Made by a program: the position numbers and the translations under genes. A stretch of DNA of 64,000 nucleotides from Micromonospora tarapacensis (lineage in GTDB: Bacteria; Actinomycetota; Actinomycetes; Mycobacteriales; Micromonosporaceae). Shown piece after piece: positions 57,968-64,000 of this stretch. Position 1 is the stretch's first letter, and the number at the start of each line of letters is the position of its first letter. Under the pieces are notes generated by a model. It was not told where the DNA came from and made no database searches. It saw only the letters and a list, made by a program, of their open reading frames with translations. The stretch lies in contig NZ_JAHCDI010000004.1 of the NCBI RefSeq assembly GCF_019697375.1, forward strand, positions 3,707,324 through 3,771,323, given 5' to 3'.

Positions 57968-58696
57968 TTACTCTTCGGCCGCCGTGAACTGGGCGAGGGC
58001 CGCCGCGATGTTCTCCTCCGTGGCGGCCTTGTCCACCCCGAGACCCGTGAGCACCCCCTCGCCGTCCTCGTGCTCCAGCAGCGCCAGCAGGATGTGCTCG
58101 GTGCCGATGTAGTTGTGCCCGAGGCGCAGCGCCTCGCGGAAGGTCAGCTCCAGGGCCTTCTTGCCGGCCGCGTCGTACGGGATCAGCTCGGGGACCTCGC
58201 CCGAAGCCGGCGGCAGCGCGGCGGTGGCCGCCTCGCGTACGGCCTCGGCCGGCACGCCCCCGGCGGCGAGCGCCTTCGCGGCCAGCCCGTCCGGCTCGGC
58301 CAGCAGGCCGAGCACCAGGTGCACCGGGCCGATCTCGGCGTTCCCCGCGGCCCGGGCCTCGTTCTGCGAGGCCATCACGACGTTGCGGGCACGCGGGGTG
58401 AAACGGCTGAAGCCCTGCTGCGGGTCCAGCGGCGCGGCGTCGGCCCGGGGCACGAAACGCTTCTGCGCGGCCTGCTTGCTCACCCCCATGCTCCGGCCGA
58501 TCTCCGTCCACGAGGCCCCGGATCGCCGGGCCTGGTCGACGAAGTGGCCGATCAGGTGGTCGGCGATCTCACCGATGTGGTCGCCGACCATGACGGCGTC
58601 GGTGAGCTGGTCGAGCGCGTCGGTGTGGGCCTGCTTGATGGCCTGGATCAGATCGTCGAGACGGACCGGGTTGTTCATCTGGACAGGATTGGTCAT
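57968..58696 (-). CDS. Clp N-terminal-domain protein with helix-turn-helix
   Basis: 242 residues. An N-terminal helical part carries a helix-turn-helix-like segment (WTEIGRSMGVSKQAAQKRF), followed by two Clp_N repeats: RFTPRARNVVMASQNEARAAGNAEIGPVHLVLGLL and LELTFREALRLGHNYIGTEHILLALLE. There is no AAA+ ATPase module, so it cannot be a chaperone by itself. It may bind Clp substrates or adaptors, or act as a regulator. Translation seems leaderless: TTGACG, 17 bp, TATGGT, 6 nt, ATG. Two GTCAACC-centred palindromes cover this promoter, so it may repress its own gene. Confidence 0.88.
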   Translation of the reverse strand: MTNPVQMNNPVRLDDLIQAIKQAHTDALDQLTDAVMVGDHIGEIADHLIGHFVDQARRSGASWTEIGRSMGVSKQAAQKRFVPRADAAPLDPQQGFSRFTPRARNVVMASQNEARAAGNAEIGPVHLVLGLLAEPDGLAAKALAAGGVPAEAVREAATAALPPASGEVPELIPYDAAGKKALELTFREALRLGHNYIGTEHILLALLEHEDGEGVLTGLGVDKAATEENIAAALAQFTAAEE

Positions 58697-58698
58697 GC

Positions 58699-58743
58699 GT
58701 CAACCATAGGTTGACGAATCCGATGCGTCAACCAAGAGTTGAC
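58699..58743. promoter_or_regulatory. Promoter of the Clp-N/HTH gene overlapped by two palindromes
   Basis: On the minus strand, -35 TTGACG (58726-58731) and -10 TATGGT (58703-58708) are 17 bp apart and the ATG is 6 nt on. Palindrome GTCAACC-ATA-GGTTGAC (58699-58715) covers the -10. A near copy, GTCAACC-AAG-AGTTGAC (58727-58743), covers the -35. They are 28 bp apart start to start. Occupation of either would block polymerase. Confidence 0.65.
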
Positions 58744-58807
58744 GACGATTCGCGAGGGTCGCCGGCCGTCCCGCGACGAGGCGTTTCGATGATCATTGTT
58801 AACAACC

Positions 58808-58856
58808 TTGACTAAATCTCGGTAAATAGACAGACTGCGATTGAGAGAGCGCTCTC
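58808..58856 (+). promoter_or_regulatory. Promoter and LacI-type operator of the GH16 gene
   Basis: TTGACT (58808-58813) and CAGACT (58831-58836) are 17 bp apart. GAGAGCGCTCTC, a perfect 12-bp palindrome with a central GC step (58845-58856), lies where transcription should begin. It resembles the CebR-type operator TGGGAGCGCTCCCA of cellulose-use genes. Repression by a LacI protein encoded elsewhere is inferred. Confidence 0.6.
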
Positions 58857-58904
58857 GATCGCACTCGTCAAGGCACGCGCCCCCGTCCCCTTAGGAGATC
58901 CATC

Positions 58905-60152
58905 GTGTACGCCATCTCCCACAGGCTCCGGCGGACAGCCGCCGTCCTCGCCGCAGCCCTCGTCGCCAGCGCACTCGTCCTACCCCTGAAGGCCGCACCG
59001 GCCGCCGCCGCCATCGGTGGGCTCACCTGGCAGGACGAATTCAACGCACCGGCCGGCACGCCGGTCGACCAGTCCAGGTGGCGCTTCGACACCGGCGGCC
59101 ACGGTTGGGGCAACAACGAACGGCAGTACTACACCAACAGCACCAACAACGCCGTGCACGACGGGCAGGGCAACCTGGTGATCACTGCCCGCCGGGAGAA
59201 CCCGGCCAACTACCAGTGCCACTACGGCCGGTGCGAGTACACCTCGGCGCGGCTGCTGACGGCCGCCACCTTCAACCAGGCGTACGGTCGGTTCGAGGCC
59301 CGCATCAAGATCCCCCGCGGTCAGGGCATCTGGCCGGCCTTCTGGATGCTCGGCAACAACTTCGGCGACGTCGGCTGGCCGGACTCCGGCGAGATCGACA
59401 TCTTGGAGAACATCGGGCGGGAGCCCAACACGGTGCACGGCACCATCCACGGGCCGGGCTACTTCGGCGGCGGCGGGATCGGCGGCAGCCGCACCATCGG
59501 GCAGCCGCTGGCCGACGCCTTCCACACCTACCGGGTCGACTGGGAACCGAACATCATCCGCTGGTACCTCGACGGTGCGGAGTTCTTCCGGGTCGACCCG
59601 GGCCGGCTCGGTGGCAACCGCTGGGTGTTCGACCACCCCTTCTTCATGATCCTGAACGTGGCGGTCGGCGGTAACTGGCCCGGTTACCCGGACGGCAGCA
59701 CCCAGTTCCCCCAACAGATGCTCGTCGACTACGTCCGCGTCTCCGGCTACGTCCCGGACGGCAACACCGGGACCACCCGGATCCGGGGCCAGCAGAGCGG
59801 CCGGTGCATCGACATCCCCGGCGCCAACCCGGTCGACGGCGCGCCGCTGCAGATCTGGGACTGCAACAGCACCGCCGCGCAGGCGTGGACCTTCGCCGCC
59901 GACGGCACCATCCGCGCGATGGGCAAGTGCATGGACCCGGCCTGGGCCGGCACGGCCAACGGCACGGAGGTCAACCTCGTCACCTGCAACGGCAACCCGG
60001 CACAGCGCTTCACCCTCAACGCCGCCGGCGACCTGGTCAACCTCAGTTCGAGCCGCTGCGTCGACGTCCGGGACAACAACCCGAACAACGGCGGTCGGCT
60101 CCAGCTGTGGGACTGCGCCGGGACCCCCAACCAGAAGTGGTCCCGGGCCTGA
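58905..60152 (+). CDS. Secreted GH16 beta-glucanase with ricin-type lectin domain
   Basis: 415 residues. Signal peptide to about residue 36 (LVASALVLPLKAAPAAAA). GH16 catalytic domain (about 38-285) with the motif SGEIDILENIG, in which the two Glu are nucleophile and acid/base and the Asp assists, and WPAFWMLGNNF. A Gly/Thr hinge leads to a ricin-B/CBM13 domain (about 290-415) with the triple repeat SGRCIDIPG / GKCMDPAW / SSRCVDVRD and matching QxW motifs. It hydrolyses laminarin-like or mixed beta-1,3-glucans outside the cell. AGGAGA 6 nt before the GTG supports the start. A LacI-type palindrome sits at the predicted transcription start, and a terminator follows. Confidence 0.95.
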   Translation: MYAISHRLRRTAAVLAAALVASALVLPLKAAPAAAAIGGLTWQDEFNAPAGTPVDQSRWRFDTGGHGWGNNERQYYTNSTNNAVHDGQGNLVITARRENPANYQCHYGRCEYTSARLLTAATFNQAYGRFEARIKIPRGQGIWPAFWMLGNNFGDVGWPDSGEIDILENIGREPNTVHGTIHGPGYFGGGGIGGSRTIGQPLADAFHTYRVDWEPNIIRWYLDGAEFFRVDPGRLGGNRWVFDHPFFMILNVAVGGNWPGYPDGSTQFPQQMLVDYVRVSGYVPDGNTGTTRIRGQQSGRCIDIPGANPVDGAPLQIWDCNSTAAQAWTFAADGTIRAMGKCMDPAWAGTANGTEVNLVTCNGNPAQRFTLNAAGDLVNLSSSRCVDVRDNNPNNGGRLQLWDCAGTPNQKWSRA

Positions 60153-60166
60153 ACCCAGCTGTCCAC

Positions 60167-60217
60167 GAAGAACCCGTGGGCTCTCCGCCGCACCGGTGGT
60201 GAGCCCACGGGTTCTTC
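60167..60217 (+). terminator. Terminator of the GH16 gene
   Basis: 17-bp perfect stem GAAGAACCCGTGGGCTC / GAGCCCACGGGTTCTTC with a 17-nt loop, 14 bp after the GH16 stop. Strongest hairpin of the window together with those at 40771 and 56294. Confidence 0.85.
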
Positions 60218-60289
60218 CGCGCGTAAGAGTCGGTGACGGGTGCGCTGGGTAGTAGCCCTACGGTCACCGAGGCAGAGCGGGAGGCAGAC

Positions 60290-61033
60290 GTGGAGAACGC
60301 GCGGGCGGCCGGAGGTCGGCGGTCGTGGTGGTGGCTGGGCGCGGCGGTGCTGGTCGCCGTCGTGGTGGTGGTCGCCACCTGGACGTGGGTGACGGTCCGC
60401 GGTGACGGCCGCGACGGGCACGTCGTCACCGGATCCACCGGCGACCTGCGGGAGGCCACCTTCGTGTTGCTCGACGGCGCCGACGTGGTCCGGCTGCGCA
60501 CCGCCGACCTCGGTGAGGACGACTACCGGGTGTCGACACCGCCCGACGCCGGTGTCCGCCCCGCGGTCTCGCTGACCGACGGGAGCCTGCTGACCAGCCT
60601 GCGCGGCACCGATCGGGACGGCCCGGCGGTGGTGGAGGTGGTGCTGGGCGAGTCGGTGCGCTGGCACGTCCGGTTCAGCGCAGGTGCCAAGGAACAGCAC
60701 CTCGACCTGCGCGACGCCCGGCTCGGCGACCTCGAACTCACCGCCGGCGCAAACCGGATCGAACTGAGCCTGCCGCCACCGGACGGGACGCAGCGCACCC
60801 TGCTCAGCGGTGGGGCGAGCCAGGTCATCGTCCACCTGACCAGCGAGGCACCGGTGCAGGTGCGCGCCGGCGGCGGAGCCGGCTCGGTCACCGTCGACGG
60901 CACCACCCACTCCGGCGTGGCCGGCGGCACGACGTTCACCCCACCGGAGTGGAACTCGGCGACCGACCGCTACGACATCGACGCGACAGCCGGCGTCTCC
61001 ACCCTCACCGTCGAGCGCACCGCCGCAGGCTGA
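60290..61033 (+). CDS. Membrane-anchored protein of unknown function
   Basis: 247 residues from a GTG with CGGGAGG 5 nt ahead. One N-terminal transmembrane helix (WWWLGAAVLVAVVVVVATWTWV, about residues 13-34) precedes an external part rich in beta-strand and Asp/Thr/Gly. Repeating short motifs (VSLTDGSLLTSL, LGDLELTAGANRIELSLPP, ASQVIVHLTSEAPVQVRAGGGAGSVTVDG) suggest a right-handed beta-helix or DUF4097-like adhesin fold. No catalytic motif. It stands between the GH16 and DUF72 genes and may be independent of both. Confidence 0.75.
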   Translation: MENARAAGGRRSWWWLGAAVLVAVVVVVATWTWVTVRGDGRDGHVVTGSTGDLREATFVLLDGADVVRLRTADLGEDDYRVSTPPDAGVRPAVSLTDGSLLTSLRGTDRDGPAVVEVVLGESVRWHVRFSAGAKEQHLDLRDARLGDLELTAGANRIELSLPPPDGTQRTLLSGGASQVIVHLTSEAPVQVRAGGGAGSVTVDGTTHSGVAGGTTFTPPEWNSATDRYDIDATAGVSTLTVERTAAG

Positions 61034-61120
61034 CCGGCGTCCGGATACGGTACCTCCGGCACGGCCGGCCCCGATCCCGCCGCCGCGCCGCGTGGCTCCG
61101 CAGTGGAAGGGGGTGCCGGG

Positions 61121-61972
61121 ATGCGGTTGCACGTCGGGTGCGCCATGTGGACGCACCGGTCGTGGCAGGGGCGGCTGCTGGCCCATCCGCTACCGGCGCA
61201 GGAGCGGCTGCGGCACTACGCCGGCTGGTGCGACGCGGTGGAGGGCAACACCACGTTCTACGCCACCCCGGCGCGGGAGACCGTCGCCTCGTGGGCGCAG
61301 CAGACCGATCCCGGCTTCCGGTTCGTGGTCAAGCTGCCGAAGGTGGTCACCCATGAGCGCCGCCTCACCGACGTCGAGGCGCCGATGCGCGCCTTCCTCG
61401 ACGCGATCGAGCCGCTCGGCCCGCGGGCGCACGCCCTCTGGGTCCAGCTGCCCGGCTCGTTCGCCCCGGACGACGTACCCACGCTCGCCCGTTTCCTGCG
61501 GCGCCTGCCCGACTCCCACCGGCCCGCCGTGGAGGTCCGCCATCCCGCCTTCTTCACCGGGGCCCGCGCGGCCCGGCTGCTGGCGACGGCGCTCGCCGAG
61601 GCGGACGCCGAGTGGATTCCGTTCGACACCACCGCGTTCTTCGCCAGCCCGCCGACCAGCGACGCCGAGCGGGACGCCTGGGCCAGGAAGCCGAGGATGC
61701 CGCTGCGTACGGTGGCGCTGACCGACCGGCCGATCGTCCGGTACCTCGGCCGCGACGACCCGGCGCGCACCGTCGAGGGCTGGCGACGCTGGGTCGATGT
61801 GACCGCCGAGTGGCTGCGCGAGGGCCGGTCGCCGACCGTCTTCGTCCACACGCCGGACAACGCCGACGCGCCGGCACTCGCCCGCCGCTTCCACGACGAG
61901 GTACGCGCCCGGGTGCCCGGACTGGCGCCGCTACCCGAGCCGGTGCCGGTCGAGCCCACCACCCTCTTCTGA
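61121..61972 (+). CDS. DUF72 family protein
   Basis: 283 residues. The TIM-barrel DUF72 pattern is clear: LHVGCAMWTHRSWQGR, LRHYAGWCDAVEGNTTFYATP, FRFVVKLPKVVTHERRL, WVQLPGSFAPDDVPTLARFL and RPAVEVRHPAFF. The family is widespread, with no established function; a YecE-type fold and a possible nucleic-acid or sugar role have been proposed. The start at the ATG 61121 follows a G-rich stretch (GGAAGGGGG). It is convergent with the hydrolase downstream. Confidence 0.9.
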   Translation: MRLHVGCAMWTHRSWQGRLLAHPLPAQERLRHYAGWCDAVEGNTTFYATPARETVASWAQQTDPGFRFVVKLPKVVTHERRLTDVEAPMRAFLDAIEPLGPRAHALWVQLPGSFAPDDVPTLARFLRRLPDSHRPAVEVRHPAFFTGARAARLLATALAEADAEWIPFDTTAFFASPPTSDAERDAWARKPRMPLRTVALTDRPIVRYLGRDDPARTVEGWRRWVDVTAEWLREGRSPTVFVHTPDNADAPALARRFHDEVRARVPGLAPLPEPVPVEPTTLF

Positions 61973-62026
61973 GCGCCGGGCCCGACCGGGGGGCCGCCGC
62001 GCGGTGGCGTTCACCGACGGCCCGGA

Positions 62027-63043
62027 TCAGGAGCTTCCGGCGATGAAGGTGGCGATGTCGTCGGCGATCTGTTCGGGCTGCTCGCCGTTGACGGCGTGGG
62101 ATGCGCCCGGGTAGACCCGGACGGTGCCGCGGGGCAGGACCCGTTCGGCCGTCTCGGCCGCCGCCTGCGAGTCGTGCATGACCGACTCCCCGGCGATGAT
62201 CGCCAGGACCGGCATGTCCAGCCCGCCGAGTCGTTCCTCGCTGATCCTGGCGGGCTGCGGCAGTCGAAGCCGGTAGTGCTGCATGCCGGCCTCGATCATG
62301 TCCGCGACCGGCTCGTCCTCGACCGGTGCGCCGCCGGCGGTGTAGGAGTTGAAGCTGTCCCGCCAGGATCTGGGCAGCCAGGGCAGCGCGGCGGGAATCG
62401 ACCGCACGATGGTGCCGAGCGGCATGTCGGCGAAGACGTGGACCGGGTCGATCACGGTCATCGACGCGATCTGGTCGGGCCGGTGCAGGCCGAGGTTGAC
62501 GGCGGTCCAGCCGCCGATGGACAGGCCGACGAGGTGGAACTTCTCCGCCGGGAGCGCCTGGAGGGTCTGGTGCAGCCACTCGGCCTGGTCCGCATCGCTC
62601 TCGATCGGGCGTTCCTGCACGCTCGCGCCCGGTTCGCCGAGCAGGTCGATCGTGTAGACGTCGCCGATCCTCGTCAACAGGGGCAGGTTGTCGGCCCAGA
62701 CCGGCGAGGCCGAGGCGCGCCCCGGCAGCAGCATCAGCGGCGCCACCGGGTCACCGGTGCCGGTGCCGGTGCCGGTACGGGCGAAACGGTAGACGCGCAC
62801 GATGCCGAAGTCGGTGCGTACATCGAGGCTCTCGGCCGGCGCGGGCATCTCGGCGAAGGCGGCGGTGTAGGCCCGCCGGAACCGGTCCAGGCCGTTGGCG
62901 CTGTCCCAGTGACCGACCGGAGACGGGGTACGCAGCGCGAAGGCGATCACCAGCGCACCGAGCCCGCACCCGACGAGGACGATCCGCAGCCATCGGGAGC
63001 TGGGGCGCAGTCGATCCAGCGCCTTCGCCAGCCAGTCATGCAT
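62027..63043 (-). CDS. Membrane-anchored alpha/beta hydrolase
   Basis: 338 residues from the ATG at 63043 with AGGAGG 4 nt ahead. An N-terminal transmembrane helix (WLRIVLVGCGLGALVIAFAL, about residues 19-38) precedes an alpha/beta hydrolase: MLLPGRASASPVWADNL, the nucleophile Ser in LVGLSIGGWTAVNLG, the acid residue near VLAIIAGES, and His in YPGASHAVNGEQP. A short GTGTGTG run (four GGTGCC-type repeats in the DNA) lies near residue 90. It is divergent from a TetR regulator, with two identical-type palindromes between, and is almost certainly its target. Likely an esterase or lipase facing the outside; substrate unknown. Confidence 0.9.
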   Translation of the reverse strand: MHDWLAKALDRLRPSSRWLRIVLVGCGLGALVIAFALRTPSPVGHWDSANGLDRFRRAYTAAFAEMPAPAESLDVRTDFGIVRVYRFARTGTGTGTGDPVAPLMLLPGRASASPVWADNLPLLTRIGDVYTIDLLGEPGASVQERPIESDADQAEWLHQTLQALPAEKFHLVGLSIGGWTAVNLGLHRPDQIASMTVIDPVHVFADMPLGTIVRSIPAALPWLPRSWRDSFNSYTAGGAPVEDEPVADMIEAGMQHYRLRLPQPARISEERLGGLDMPVLAIIAGESVMHDSQAAAETAERVLPRGTVRVYPGASHAVNGEQPEQIADDIATFIAGSS

Positions 63044-63054
63044 CACGCCTCCTA

Positions 63055-63089
63055 ACCGATCGGTAGATTTTTCGACCGTACGGTAGAAT
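63055..63089. promoter_or_regulatory. Twin TetR operators and leaderless -10
   Basis: ACCGATCGGT (63055-63064) and ACCGTACGGT (63075-63084) are perfect 10-bp palindromes, 20 bp apart centre to centre, each followed by TAGAWTTT. TAGAAT (63084-63089), overlapping the second site, is 7 nt before the TetR GTG and is its likely -10. The first site abuts the hydrolase ribosome site. One repressor could silence both genes. Confidence 0.7.
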
Positions 63090-63096
63090 TTGGCGG

Positions 63097-63702
63097 GTGG
63101 CAACAAGACGACGAGCCGGAAACCGCAACGGCCGAGCCGAACCGACCCTGATCGAACGCGCCCGTCGCGCCCAACTGATCGAGGTCACGATCGAACTGGT
63201 CGCCGACCGGGGCTACGCGGGCGCCTCGCTGGCCGCCATCGCCGAGCGCGCCGGCATCACGAAGGCCGCGGTGCTCTACCACTTCCCCACCAAGGCCGCG
63301 GTCGTGCGCGCGGCCCACGAGCACGCCCTGTCGGCCCTCGTCGGCGAGGTCGCCGGCGCGGTCGAGGCCGCCGGCACCGCGAACGGACCCGCCGCCTACA
63401 TCCGATCGATGATCGGTCACCTGCGGCGGCACCCCCGGCACACCCGCATGATCACCGAGGCGATGATCCACGACGGGGACGGCCGCGATCCGGCCGACCG
63501 CTGGCGACCCCTGGCCGGTCTCGTCACCGCGGCCCGACTTGCCCGGGGTGGCGGCGGCGACCGCGACGCGCGGACGACCGCGATCATCATCGGTGGAGCC
63601 ATCGACGCGATCGTCTCCGAACAGCTCCACGACCCCGACTACGACACCGCGGCGGCGGCCGAGCAGCTCATCGAGATGTGCGCCGAGACGAGGTCACGAT
63701 GA
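63097..63702 (+). CDS. TetR-family transcriptional repressor
   Basis: 201 residues. After a basic N-terminus (ATRRRAGNRNGRAE), the TetR helix-turn-helix reads LIEVTIELVADRGYAGASLAAIAERAGITKAAVLYHFPTKAAVV; the remainder is an alpha-helical ligand-binding domain that cannot be assigned to a ligand. TAGAAT 7 nt ahead of the GTG, with no ribosome site, indicates leaderless translation and fixes the start. The two palindromes between it and the hydrolase fit autoregulation and control of the hydrolase. Confidence 0.93.
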   Translation: MATRRRAGNRNGRAEPTLIERARRAQLIEVTIELVADRGYAGASLAAIAERAGITKAAVLYHFPTKAAVVRAAHEHALSALVGEVAGAVEAAGTANGPAAYIRSMIGHLRRHPRHTRMITEAMIHDGDGRDPADRWRPLAGLVTAARLARGGGGDRDARTTAIIIGGAIDAIVSEQLHDPDYDTAAAAEQLIEMCAETRSR

Positions 63703-63727
63703 CGGCCCGACGGCGGAGCCGGTGACA

Positions 63728-63764
63728 GACGGGCCCGGCCGATCAGTGATCGGCCGGGCTCGTC
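63728..63764. terminator. Bidirectional terminator hairpin
   Basis: GCCCGGCCGATC-AGT-GATCGGCCGGGC, a perfect 12-bp stem extended by GACG/CGTC around one G-T pair, between the convergent TetR and katG genes. Confidence 0.85.
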
Positions 63765-63777
63765 GGTTGGAGCCGGA

Positions 63778-64000
<223 letters not shown>

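Noticed and set aside
62755..62785. GGTGCC short tandem repeat inside the hydrolase gene
   Set aside because: Only about four units and in frame (Gly-Thr codons); ordinary low complexity.

Overview
The window is high-GC actinobacterial DNA. Third codon positions are almost all G or C, GTG starts are frequent, and several genes have a -10 hexamer 6-8 nt from the start codon, as leaderless actinobacterial genes do. The gene families (XRE/DUF5753 with DUF397, GatCAB, large GGDEF-EAL proteins, LacI- and ROK-controlled glycosidases, ricin-type GH16) point to Micromonosporaceae, most likely Micromonospora. That placement is inference. I see no phage, plasmid, IS element, CRISPR array, rRNA or tRNA. 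The window reads as ordinary chromosome with small accessory patches.

Layout. 0-11.5 kb: GGDEF-EAL protein, divergent ilvD, HxlR regulator/aldo-keto reductase pair, a 566-bp non-coding gap with a perfect palindromic repeat, secreted phosphoesterase, AraC/VOC pair, secreted orphan, ArsR-SulP operon. 11.6-22.4 kb: GH2 beta-mannosidase behind the remnant of a sugar ABC permease, divergent LacI regulator, degenerate EAL protein, PH-domain protein, 2-hydroxyacid dehydrogenase, PQQ-type sugar dehydrogenase lipoprotein, membrane metallophosphoesterase. 22.4-24.5 kb: XRE-DUF397 pair, two small orphans, second copy of the palindrome, a 12-unit minisatellite. 24.5-43 kb, nearly all minus strand: AceE-like E1, gatB, an Ig-like LPXTG surface protein, gatA-gatC, GGDEF-EAL protein, ligA, VOC protein, MetE-like protein, mnmA, cysteine desulfurase, etfA-etfB. 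43-54.5 kb: GNAT protein, DUF202 pair, acetolactate synthase-like enzyme, enoyl-CoA hydratase, twin small membrane proteins, ribokinase, two ABC systems, ROK regulator. 54.7-64 kb: GH3 hexosaminidase, GNAT, Clp-N/HTH protein, GH16 glucanase, DUF72, alpha/beta hydrolase with divergent TetR, and the C-terminus of KatG.

Themes. Three c-di-GMP-type proteins lie in 34 kb, one apparently degenerate. Translation fidelity and sulfur genes (gatCAB, mnmA, cysteine desulfurase) share the minus-strand block with ligA and etfBA. Carbohydrate use is spread over GH2, GH3, GH16, PQQ dehydrogenase, ribokinase, LacI and ROK genes, several with visible operators. Five otherwise well-conserved genes carry a single-base frame break (four -1, one +1), several in or beside short G/C runs. 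Assembly error is the simplest common cause, so those genes may be intact in the organism. I did not find a convincing new multi-gene system. The best leads are the interspersed palindromes, the Clp-N protein with operators placed on its own promoter, and the eroded mannoside locus.
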